This document shows, in pieces, positions 1 through 5,580 of a DNA stretch of 5,960 nt (positions are counted from its first letter, which is position 1; the number at the start of each line of letters is the position of its first letter). The DNA is from Thermoguttaceae bacterium (GTDB lineage Bacteria; Planctomycetota; Planctomycetia; Pirellulales; Thermoguttaceae). The stretch lies in assembly GCA_017549085.1 (NCBI GenBank), contig JAFYVO010000289.1, positions 1-5,960 of the forward strand, given 5' to 3'. A program made the translations under genes and the position numbers. Below the pieces are notes generated by a model that was not told where the DNA came from, ran no database searches, and saw nothing but the letters and a program-made list of their open reading frames with translations.

Positions 1-711
1 CCGTCGCGGGGGCACTGGTCGGGAACGCTCGTCGGCGCGCTCGCGCACCGCTTCGCCGGGCAGTTGAGTTCGAACCGCGGCCCGGCCCGCCCGGGAATCG
101 TTCACCGACTCGACCGCGACACGAGCGGCGCGATTATCGTCGCGAAAAACGACGTCGCGCACGCCAACCTCGCCGCGCTCTTCGAAGAGAAGCGGATTCA
201 AAAGGAATACTTCGCGATCGTTCTCGGCGTTCCGAACGTCGACCGCGACGTCGTCGACCAACCGATCGGCCATCACCCAAAATTCCGCGAACGGATGACG
301 ATCGCGCCGAACGACCCGGAAGCGAAGACGGCGCAAACGTTCTTCGAAGTCGACGAGCGGTTCCGCGGTTTTTCGACGATTCGCTGCCTCCCGAAAACCG
401 GGCGAACGCACCAAATCCGCGTTCACTTGGCGCACGTCGGTTGTCCGATTCTTTGCGACAAGTTGTACGGCGGTCGCGCCGCGATCTCCGAGAACGAACT
501 CGCCGGAATCGTCGACCGAGCGCCGCGTTCCGCCAAAGGGGACGCCGCGGAAGCCGAAGGCCCGACCCCGATTTTGGCGCGTCAAGCGTTGCACGCTCGC
601 AAGATTACGTTCGAGCATCCGACGACCCGCGAAACGATCGTCGTCGAAGCGCCCCTGCCGCCCGATATGACGGCGACGCTCGAAGCGTTGCGCAAGTATC
701 GCGCCCTTTAA
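1..711 (+). CDS. RluA-family 23S/tRNA pseudouridine synthase, 3' part (5' end outside window)
   Basis: This enzyme isomerises specific uridines in structured RNA (usually 23S rRNA or tRNA) to pseudouridine in the cytoplasm. The frame is open from base 1 and the visible 236 codons end at TAA 709-711. The first visible residues (SRGHWSGTLVGALAHRF) are the conserved stretch just before the catalytic loop, so the gene begins upstream; the TTG at base 64 is internal and not a start. The signature loop PGIVHRLDRDTSG follows, with the catalytic Asp at visible residue 38 (bases 112-114). The conserved KTGRTHQIRVHLAHVG segment lies at about bases 397-438. The end (PILARQALHARKITFEHP and beyond) is the usual RluA/RluD C-terminal strand region. 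It is preceded by an Ala/Glu/Gly-rich insert (KGDAAEAEGPT) that looks like a surface loop. Any N-terminal S4 domain would be off-window, so RluA, RluC and RluD types cannot be separated. Family assignment is firm; the target uridine is unknown. Confidence 0.93.
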   Translation, partial: PSRGHWSGTLVGALAHRFAGQLSSNRGPARPGIVHRLDRDTSGAIIVAKNDVAHANLAALFEEKRIQKEYFAIVLGVPNVDRDVVDQPIGHHPKFRERMTIAPNDPEAKTAQTFFEVDERFRGFSTIRCLPKTGRTHQIRVHLAHVGCPILCDKLYGGRAAISENELAGIVDRAPRSAKGDAAEAEGPTPILARQALHARKITFEHPTTRETIVVEAPLPPDMTATLEALRKYRAL

Positions 712-768
712 TCGACCTTATCCTTAATTTTTTAGCCGTTTAACGTTTTCCCGTTTGGAGTAAACGCC

Positions 769-1686
769 ATGTCGACTTTCTCCGTCAAGACTAAAAACGA
801 CGCGCTTTGGCGCCCGCTTTACCCGTTTGAATCGCGCTACGTCGAAATCGACGGGTTCCAATATCATTACGTCGACGAAGGGCCGACCGAACCGGACGGC
901 GTCGAGCGTCCGACGCTCCTTATGTCGCACGGCAACCCGACTTGGTCGTTCATCTTCCGCGACGTGATCAAGGCGTTTCGCGGGAAATATCGAACGATCG
1001 CCGTCGACCATATCGGTTGCGGTCTTTCGGAAAAACCGTCGATTCGCAAGTATCCGTATTCGCTCGACCGTCGCGCCGAGGACTTGCGCAAGTTCGTCGA
1101 AAAGCTCGACTTGAAGAACGTCGCGCTGATCGCGCACGACTGGGGCGGGGCCGTCGCGATGGGGACGGCGACGCGGATTCCGGAACGCTTTTCGAAAATC
1201 GTCCTGATGAACACCGCAGCCTACTTGAACGACCGCGTTCCGAAGCGGATTCGCCTTTGCCATATCCCGATTTTGAAGCGGATTATGCTCCAAGGCTTGA
1301 ACGTCTTCCCGCGCGCCGCGACGAAAATGGCGACCGAAAAGGGACTCTCCGAAGAAGTTAAAGCCGGTCTCCTCGCGCCGTACGACTCTTGGTCGAACCG
1401 TATCGCCGTTTGCGAATTTGTTCAAGACATCCCGACGTCGCCGCGCCACCGCTCCTACGAAACGTTGAAAACGATTCAAGAAAAGCTCCCGCTCCTCGCC
1501 GACAAAGATATCGCGCTGATTTGGGGGATGGAAGACTGGTGCTTCCCGCCGGAAATCTTTATGAAGAAATTCCAAGAGTACTACCCGAACGCTTTCGTTC
1601 GCGAACTCAAAGGAATCGGGCACTACCTGACCGAAGACGCGACGGAAGAAACGAACGCCGCGATTCGCGAATTTTTGGAACGATAA
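769..1686 (+). CDS. Alpha/beta hydrolase, haloalkane dehalogenase / OleB-like (HLD-III type)
   Basis: A 305-residue cytosolic alpha/beta-hydrolase without signal peptide or membrane segment. Seen: HGNPTWSF at residues 54-61 (oxyanion turn, with Asn56 in the halide-binding position), the DHIGCGLSEKP strand-loop at 80-90, the nucleophile elbow HDWGG at 123-127 with Asp124 as nucleophile and Trp125 beside it, WGMEDWCF at 252-259 with Asp256 as likely acid, and GHYLTEDA with His285 as base. Asp nucleophile plus the Asn/Trp pair is the haloalkane dehalogenase set rather than the Ser-type lipase or esterase set. The PYDSW..R....FVQDIP and WGMxDWCF segments resemble HLD-III proteins, which include OleB, the beta-lactone decarboxylase of long-chain olefin synthesis. 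No oleA, oleC or oleD homologue is in view, so dehalogenase and beta-lactone decarboxylase remain open. Start: ATG 769, with GGAG at 757-760 placed 8 nt upstream. It lies 57 nt after the pseudouridine synthase gene; no clear promoter was seen in that AT-richer gap. Confidence 0.88.
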   Translation: MSTFSVKTKNDALWRPLYPFESRYVEIDGFQYHYVDEGPTEPDGVERPTLLMSHGNPTWSFIFRDVIKAFRGKYRTIAVDHIGCGLSEKPSIRKYPYSLDRRAEDLRKFVEKLDLKNVALIAHDWGGAVAMGTATRIPERFSKIVLMNTAAYLNDRVPKRIRLCHIPILKRIMLQGLNVFPRAATKMATEKGLSEEVKAGLLAPYDSWSNRIAVCEFVQDIPTSPRHRSYETLKTIQEKLPLLADKDIALIWGMEDWCFPPEIFMKKFQEYYPNAFVRELKGIGHYLTEDATEETNAAIREFLER

Positions 1687-1781
1687 CGGGGAACGAACGC
1701 CGACGCTGGAACGTTAAATTGCGTTAATTGAAGCGGTCGAGGGGAACGCGTCGAGCGAGCGAAAGGAATCGAAACGAAGCG

Positions 1782-2858
1782 ATGGAAAGAACGGAAGCGG
1801 GAAATTCGGGGAACGCGGCGCCGGGCGTCGCTAAATTGTCTCCGCAAGGACGGCTCGATTTGGGCGCGCTCCTTCAAGAGTTCGGCCAAACGCGGCAAGC
1901 GTTGGAAGCGGAGCTGGCGAAGGTCGTCGTCGGGCAAAAGGACGTTATTAAACAGATTTTCGCGGCGATTTTCACCCGCGGGCACTGCTTGCTCGAAGGG
2001 GTTCCGGGGTTGGCCAAGACGTTGACCGTCTCGACGATCGCGAAGATTCTCGACGTTAATTTCCAGCGGATTCAGTTCACGCCGGACTTGACCCCGTCCG
2101 ACATCACCGGGACGACCGTTTTGGAGGAAGACGCGCAAGGGAAACGGACGTTCCGCTTCGTCGAAGGGCCCGTTTTCACGAACGTTTTGCTCGCCGACGA
2201 AATCAACCGAACGCCGCCGAAAACGCAGTCCGCGCTTCTCCAAGCGATGCAGGAACGCGAAGTTACAGTCGCCGGGAAGACGTACAAACTGCCGGAGCCG
2301 TTCCTCGTCGTCGCGACGCAAAACCCGATCGACCAAGAAGGGACGTATCCGCTCCCGGAAGCGCAGCTCGACCGCTTTATGTTTAACGTCAAAATCGACT
2401 ATCCGACCCTCGAAGAGGAGGAGAAAATTTTGACGGCGACGACTCGCGGCGAATCGGTCGAACCGCGCCGCCTCCTGAACGCGAAAACGCTCCTCGGAAT
2501 GCAAAAGCTCGTTTCGTCGGTCGCCGTTAGTCAGTACGTTATTCAATACGCGGCGCGTCTCGTTCGAGCGACGCGACCGGCCGACCCGAGCGCGCCGGAG
2601 TTCGTTCGCGAGTTGGTCGACTGGGGCGCCGGGCCGCGCGCCGGACAGTATTTGATCAACGGCGGGAAAGCGTTCGCCGCGATGGACGGGCGTTTCGCCG
2701 TTTCGGTCGAGGACGTCAAAGCGGCGGCGATTCCGGTCTTGCGCAAGCGGGTCGGCGCGAACTTCCAAGCGCAAGCCGAAGGGATGACGACCGACAAAAT
2801 TATCGCGAAGCTGCTCGAGACGGTTCCGACGCCGCCGATTGAAAAGTTCGCGAAATAA
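1782..2858 (+). CDS. moxR: MoxR-family AAA+ ATPase
   Basis: A 358-residue MoxR-type AAA+ ATPase, a chaperone-like enzyme that usually helps mature or activate partner protein complexes, often with von Willebrand A domain proteins. Seen (numbered from ATG 1782): VVVGQKDVI at 48-56, Walker A GVPGLAKT at 73-80, FTPDLTPSDITG at 99-110, Walker B VLLADE at 135-140 followed by INRTPPKTQSALLQAMQE, sensor 1 ATQNP at 178-182 (Asn181), LPEAQLDRF at 191-199, and GAGPRAGQ at 282-289 with Arg286 in the sensor 2 position. The length fits the family. Start choice: the frame also opens at TTG 1728, but that adds 18 low-complexity Arg-rich residues and has no Shine-Dalgarno at normal distance. ATG 1782 has AAAGGA at 1762-1767, although the 14-nt spacing is long. 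It sits 95 nt after the hydrolase gene and is followed by a terminator, so the DUF58/BatA-type genes that often follow moxR are missing here. Family certain; client unknown. Confidence 0.94.
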   Translation: MERTEAGNSGNAAPGVAKLSPQGRLDLGALLQEFGQTRQALEAELAKVVVGQKDVIKQIFAAIFTRGHCLLEGVPGLAKTLTVSTIAKILDVNFQRIQFTPDLTPSDITGTTVLEEDAQGKRTFRFVEGPVFTNVLLADEINRTPPKTQSALLQAMQEREVTVAGKTYKLPEPFLVVATQNPIDQEGTYPLPEAQLDRFMFNVKIDYPTLEEEEKILTATTRGESVEPRRLLNAKTLLGMQKLVSSVAVSQYVIQYAARLVRATRPADPSAPEFVRELVDWGAGPRAGQYLINGGKAFAAMDGRFAVSVEDVKAAAIPVLRKRVGANFQAQAEGMTTDKIIAKLLETVPTPPIEKFAK

Positions 2859-2895
2859 ACGGGTTAACGTCGCTCGGGAAAGCGGGAAACGCAAC

Positions 2896-2928
2896 CGCCG
2901 CGTTCGAGTTCGCTCGACGCGGCGTTTT
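2896..2928 (+). terminator. Intrinsic terminator after moxR
   Basis: The left arm CGCCGCGT (2896-2903), a bulged T at 2904, and CGAG (2905-2908) pair with CTCG (2913-2916) and ACGCGGCG (2917-2924) around a TTCG loop. TTTT follows at 2925-2928, then GGCGTTCTT. It begins 38 nt after the moxR stop and lies in the 105-nt gap between the convergent stops of moxR and the BRCT/HTH/TPR gene. On the opposite strand the hairpin is followed by only a few T residues, so it may also weakly end the - strand transcript. Confidence 0.8.
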
Positions 2929-2963
2929 GGCGTTCTTGACGGAAAACGGAAGCGGGCAGGCGT

Positions 2964-4634
2964 TTAGAAATCGTTGCGCGCCAACGAGAAGAGGAGGCGG
3001 CGAACGTCGTCGGCGATTTTTTCGTCGTCGAGCGTCGCGGCGGCTTGGCGCAGTTCGTCGATCGCGGCTTCGCGCCGGCCGAGTCGGAGATAAAGTTTCC
3101 CGAGTTCGAACCGGACGTTCGGATCGTCCGGGCGTTCGGCGAGCGCGCCTTCGAACGCGGCGACCGCGTCGTCGAATTCGCCGAGCGAGACGAGCGTTTT
3201 CGCAAGTTCGAAGCGGGCGTCGACGAAATCTTCGTCGAGTTCAAGGGTCGCGTAAAAACGTTCGCGCGCCGCCGAAAAGTCGCCGAGCAAATAAAGGAGT
3301 TTCCCCAACCGGAAGCAGACGCCCGCGTCGAGCCCGCCCGCCAAGAGCGCGCCGCGATAGAGCCGCGCCGCTTCTTCCCAATATCCTTCGCGTTCGAGAT
3401 TCCAAGCGGATTCGCAAAGTCGGACGACGCGGCGTTTGGTCGCGTCGCGCCAACGTTCGCGCGCTTCTTTATTGAACGCGAGAACGGGGCGCGTCGTTTG
3501 CTCGGCGGCGGAAAAGGGGGAAACGGAAAAATCGAACCGCGTCGACGGAGCGGCGGATGGTTCGAACCGGCGCGACGTAACGGGGTTGACGCGAGTCGGC
3601 GGTTCGGGTAGAATGGGCGGAATGGGCGAACTGGGCGCGGTCGCCGACGGCGCGTCGGCGAAAAACGCGAGGAAGGGCGGCGGCGCGAGCGGTTCCGACG
3701 GTTGGATTGACGTTTCTTGCCGATCGACGAGGCGTTCGGCCAGCGCGATTTCTTCTTCCGCTTGCGAAAGGAAGGGGGGCGTCGGCGGCAAGGGCCCGGA
3801 GCCGTCGGACGGAAGCGCGCCGAAATCGAAACGGCGTTGACCGCGAAAGTCGACCGGGCCCGCGTCGCCGTCGAGGAGAACGTCGCGACCGTCGCTCGAA
3901 AGGGTTAAGCGAAGGATAATCGATTCGACGTCCGGCCCAAATTCGCGAAACGCGGCGACGCGGCGTTCGACGAACTCGTCGGAAAGGCCGGTCGAGCAGA
4001 GGAACGCGAGTCGCTTGGCGACGAGAACGGCGCGCGTCGAGAAAGACGGAAGCCGTCCGTTTTCGACCGTCGTCGAGAGAAGACCGCGGCGGCGCCAACG
4101 TCGCACCGTTTCGATCGAGACGCCGACCAACTCCGCGAGCGCCGCCGGAGTGCAGCCGAATTGTTCGGTCGCGGCGAGTTCTTCGAGCGTTTCGAGCGAC
4201 GTTTCCGCCGACGGTTCGGGGCGTTCGACAACGGCGGGGGACGCGAGTTCCGGGAAGAGAAACGCGTCGTTAGGGGCGCGACGCGACGGCGTTTCCGGCG
4301 CGGAAATTGGCGGTTGGGGCGCGCCGACCGGATACGTCGCCGCCAATTCGTTCCAAAATTGCGTTTCCGAGACGACGGCGAGCGTCCCGAGTTCGAAGGC
4401 GCGGCGCGAGCGTTCGTCGAACTCGGCGGCGAGACGCGTTCGGACTTGCGCCAACGGTTCGCCTTCGCCGAGAACGACGCGGTCGACCGTTTCGCGGAGC
4501 GTCGCGGCGACTCGGAAACCGCGTTCGCGAGCGAAGCGTTCGGCGTCGCGGCGCGCCGAAAAAGCGAGCCGTCCGTAAAAGAAGAGCGTTTTACCCAAAA
4601 GCGAGCGGTCGTTTTCCGGCGATGCGTTTTCCAT
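2964..4634 (-). CDS. BRCT-like / MerR-type HTH / TPR fusion protein
   Basis: A 556-residue soluble protein without signal peptide or membrane helices. Domains seen in order: residues 12-97 are BRCT-like, with LLGKTLFFYGRL at the start, a degenerate ERGFRVA turn where many BRCTs have Gly-Gly, a DRVVLGE strand, and ELGTLAVVSETQFW ending in the conserved Trp94. Residues 157-215 read as a MerR-type winged HTH (TPAALAELVGVSIETVRRW, then RRRGLLSTTVENGRLPSFS). A short strand-rich block follows at 219-272. Residues 275-385 are a Pro/Ser/Ala-rich linker. Residues 402-540 hold about four TPRs, for example CFRLGKLLYLLGDFSAARERF and FELAKTLVSLGEFDDAVAAF. HTH suggests DNA binding; BRCT and TPR suggest protein contacts, the BRCT possibly with phosphoproteins. 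A regulator or scaffold is likely, but the target is unknown. Start: ATG at 4634 (CAT on +), with a weak GAG 10 nt upstream (4645-4647). The gene is monocistronic in view, convergent with moxR and divergent from hdrC. Confidence 0.9.
   Translation of the reverse strand: MENASPENDRSLLGKTLFFYGRLAFSARRDAERFARERGFRVAATLRETVDRVVLGEGEPLAQVRTRLAAEFDERSRRAFELGTLAVVSETQFWNELAATYPVGAPQPPISAPETPSRRAPNDAFLFPELASPAVVERPEPSAETSLETLEELAATEQFGCTPAALAELVGVSIETVRRWRRRGLLSTTVENGRLPSFSTRAVLVAKRLAFLCSTGLSDEFVERRVAAFREFGPDVESIILRLTLSSDGRDVLLDGDAGPVDFRGQRRFDFGALPSDGSGPLPPTPPFLSQAEEEIALAERLVDRQETSIQPSEPLAPPPFLAFFADAPSATAPSSPIPPILPEPPTRVNPVTSRRFEPSAAPSTRFDFSVSPFSAAEQTTRPVLAFNKEARERWRDATKRRVVRLCESAWNLEREGYWEEAARLYRGALLAGGLDAGVCFRLGKLLYLLGDFSAARERFYATLELDEDFVDARFELAKTLVSLGEFDDAVAAFEGALAERPDDPNVRFELGKLYLRLGRREAAIDELRQAAATLDDEKIADDVRRLLFSLARNDF
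3611..3637. repeat. Three imperfect 9-bp tandem units inside the Pro-rich linker
   Basis: GAATGGGCG occurs twice in a row (3611-3619, 3620-3628), followed by the degenerate AACTGGGCG (3629-3637). On the coding (-) strand these give a Ser-Pro-Ile / Pro-Pro-Ile type run within the Pro-rich linker of the BRCT/HTH/TPR protein. The array is in frame and short. It probably arose by slippage in a region under weak sequence constraint. Confidence 0.5.
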
Positions 4635-4670
4635 TCGTTAAATTCTCGTTTTGGGGTGAACCGGCGACGT

Positions 4671-4707
4671 AAAAAAACGCGTCGTCGTTTGGGCTCGAAG
4701 CGACGCG
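4671..4707 (-). terminator. Terminator-like hairpin with U7 in the leader of the BRCT/HTH/TPR gene
   Basis: Read on the - strand, CGCGTCG (4707 to 4701) pairs perfectly with CGACGCG (4684 to 4678) across a 16-nt loop. Seven T residues follow immediately (4677 to 4671). This has the form of a Rho-independent terminator, although the stem is short and the loop large. It ends 36 nt before the ATG at 4634 and points in the same direction as that gene. It would therefore stop transcripts started further upstream, as an attenuator, or end a short antisense/small RNA from the AT-rich region. On the + strand the same hairpin is followed by no good T run. Confidence 0.5.
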
Positions 4708-4747
4708 CGCTTTACCTTTATCGTTCGCGGAAACGGTCGAAGCCTTG

Positions 4748-4772
4748 AAATTTTCTTAAGAATAGAAAATTT
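4748..4772. repeat. AT-rich inverted repeat, possible operator
   Basis: AAATTTTC (4748-4755) and GAAAATTT (4765-4772) are exact inverted copies separated by 9 nt. The left copy overlaps the perfect 10-bp palindrome TTCTTAAGAA (4753-4762). The element lies just upstream of the first candidate hdrC promoter (-35 at 4786) and on the regulator-gene side of the divergent region. A dimeric DNA-binding protein site is one reading. AT-rich sequence makes chance symmetry easier, so the role is uncertain. Confidence 0.4.
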
Positions 4773-4785
4773 TTGGTCAAAAAAC

Positions 4786-4814
4786 TTGAAAAATTTGTCG
4801 ACGCGATTTAAAAT
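4786..4814 (+). promoter_or_regulatory. Candidate distal sigma70 promoter of hdrCB (P1)
   Basis: TTGAAA (4786-4791; 5 of 6 matches to TTGACA) is followed after 17 nt by TAAAAT (4809-4814; 5 of 6 to TATAAT), in AT-rich sequence. Transcription would start near 4821 and give a leader of about 165 nt before hdrC. Confidence 0.45.
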
Positions 4815-4860
4815 AATAGGCGATAGCGGGAACTTTTGGCTTCCATTCGCTTAATTCGCC

Positions 4861-4888
4861 TTGACAGAACTAAATGAAACGTCATAAT
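4861..4888 (+). promoter_or_regulatory. Candidate proximal sigma70 promoter of hdrCB (P2)
   Basis: A perfect TTGACA (4861-4866) is followed by a 16-nt spacer and CATAAT (4883-4888; 5 of 6 matches). This is the best promoter match in the window. The expected start near 4895 gives a leader of about 90 nt to the hdrC ATG. Confidence 0.6.
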
Positions 4889-4905
4889 TGTAAGAATCGC
4901 GGGTT

Positions 4906-4934
4906 GACGGCTCAAAGTAAGAGTTAGCGCCGTC
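4906..4934 (+). promoter_or_regulatory. Small GC inverted repeat in the hdrC leader
   Basis: GACGGC (4906-4911) and GCCGTC (4929-4934) can form a 6-bp stem with a 17-nt loop just after the predicted P2 start. Two T-rich runs follow, at 4946-4950 and 4956-4961. It could be a 5' stabilising stem or weak attenuator, but the stem is short and the T runs are not adjacent to it. Confidence 0.25.
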
Positions 4935-4984
4935 TAATCCCAGCGTTTTTATAGCTTTTTTAAGAAATAATTCGAGGAGACGGA

Positions 4985-5551
4985 ATGGGGACGTCGAAAC
5001 GAGATTGGAAAACGCGTGTTGAAACCTTGGCTCACACGCGACTTAACGACTGTTACCAATGCGGCAAATGCGCGGCGGGGTGTCCTCGCGGCGTTTCGAT
5101 GAAATTGTCGCCGACGCGTCTGATGCGCGCCGCGCAAACGGGCGATATTCTCGAAGCGGCGGAATCGGACTCGATTTGGCGTTGCGTTTCCTGCTTGACT
5201 TGTTCGGCGCGTTGCCCGAAATCTTGCGAAGTCGCCGGCGTGATCGACGCGTTGCGTCAAATTGCGATCGAAGAAAATTGCGCGTCGCCGGAAGCTGCGA
5301 AAATCGTCGCGTTCCAAAAGGCGTTCCTGCGCAGCGTCCGCAAAAACGGTCGCACGAACGAACTCGAAATGGTCGCCGATTTCGAAATTCGCCATTTCTT
5401 GAACCGTTTCGAGTTGATGGGCGCGCTCAAAGACGCGACGTTCGGGCCGAAAATGTTGGGCAAGAAAAAATTGCACTTCAAACTGGGCTCGCCGGTTAAG
5501 GACAAGGCCCTCGTGAAGCGCATCTTCGACAAGTGCGGCGTGAAAATCTGA
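4985..5551 (+). CDS. hdrC: HdrC-like heterodisulfide reductase iron-sulfur subunit
   Basis: A 188-residue cytoplasmic ferredoxin-like protein with two [4Fe-4S] motifs. CYQCGKCAAGCP has Cys23, 26, 29 and 33; CVSCLTCSARCP has Cys67, 70, 73 and 77. An additional Cys81 follows. Length, the NDCYQCGKCAAGCP opening and the long helical C-terminal part match HdrC, which carries electrons between the flavoprotein HdrA and the catalytic subunit HdrB. In bacteria without methanogen cofactors, such complexes usually serve flavin-based electron bifurcation or disulfide/ferredoxin redox exchange; the substrate here is not known. Start: ATG 4985 with a strong GAGGAG (4974-4979) 5 nt upstream. It is first in an operon with the HdrB-like gene 29 nt downstream, behind two promoter candidates. 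A succinate dehydrogenase/glycolate oxidase-type iron-sulfur subunit is less likely, because the following gene is a CCG-domain HdrB. Confidence 0.9.
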   Translation: MGTSKRDWKTRVETLAHTRLNDCYQCGKCAAGCPRGVSMKLSPTRLMRAAQTGDILEAAESDSIWRCVSCLTCSARCPKSCEVAGVIDALRQIAIEENCASPEAAKIVAFQKAFLRSVRKNGRTNELEMVADFEIRHFLNRFELMGALKDATFGPKMLGKKKLHFKLGSPVKDKALVKRIFDKCGVKI

Positions 5552-5580
5552 ACGACGAACGTTTGAAAGAGGTTTCGAAA

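Larger units (their letters stand above)
4635..4984. other. 350-nt divergent intergenic region
   Basis: This non-coding stretch separates the - strand BRCT/HTH/TPR gene from the + strand hdrC. The half next to the regulator gene (4635-4740) is GC-rich and carries the U7 hairpin. The other half (4740-4984) is much AT-richer than anything else in the window and carries an AT inverted repeat, two sigma70-like promoters and the hdrC leader. I saw no tRNA or recognisable riboswitch. The only small open frame noted (25 codons, - strand, 4885 to 4808) has no ribosome binding site. Confidence 0.75.

Noticed and set aside
64..66. TTG at 64 as the start of the pseudouridine synthase
   Set aside because: The frame stays open to base 1 and codes for the conserved RGHWSGTLV segment, so the true start is before the window.
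1728..1781. Upstream TTG start for moxR at 1728
   Set aside because: It would add 18 Arg/Glu-rich residues not typical of MoxR and lacks a Shine-Dalgarno at normal distance (nearest GGA is 17 nt away). ATG 1782 has AAAGGA upstream.
1687..1781. Terminator or promoter between the hydrolase and moxR genes
   Set aside because: Only AT-rich fragments and a short near-repeat (CGTTAAATTGCGTTAATTG) are present; no hairpin with a T run and no paired -35/-10 boxes were found.
724..2894. Two long back-to-back open frames on the - strand (724-1623 and 1623-2894, 299 and 423 codons) opposite the hydrolase and moxR genes
   Set aside because: Their translations are Arg-rich without any recognisable motif, and they lie exactly antisense to two genes with clear catalytic motifs. 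They arise because the favoured codons (TCG, CGA, GTC, GAC) rarely give stops on the other strand.
2927..4748. Several + strand open frames of 100-195 codons (for example 2927-3475, 3045-3611, 4015-4578, 4161-4748)
   Set aside because: These are shadows of the - strand BRCT/HTH/TPR gene. Composition is Arg/Ala/Ser-rich with no domain signature, and none has a convincing ribosome binding site and context.
4808..4885. 25-codon open frame on the - strand in the divergent intergenic region
   Set aside because: No Shine-Dalgarno before its ATG, and it overlaps the promoter candidates of hdrC. Chance in AT-rich DNA is a sufficient explanation. A resemblance between the sequence around an internal ATG here (4846 region) and that around the 4634 start is too short to interpret.
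4904..4932. Third promoter candidate starting at TTGACG (4904-4909)
   Set aside because: At 16-18 nt spacing the -10 position falls in GC-rich GCGCCG-type sequence with no match to TATAAT.
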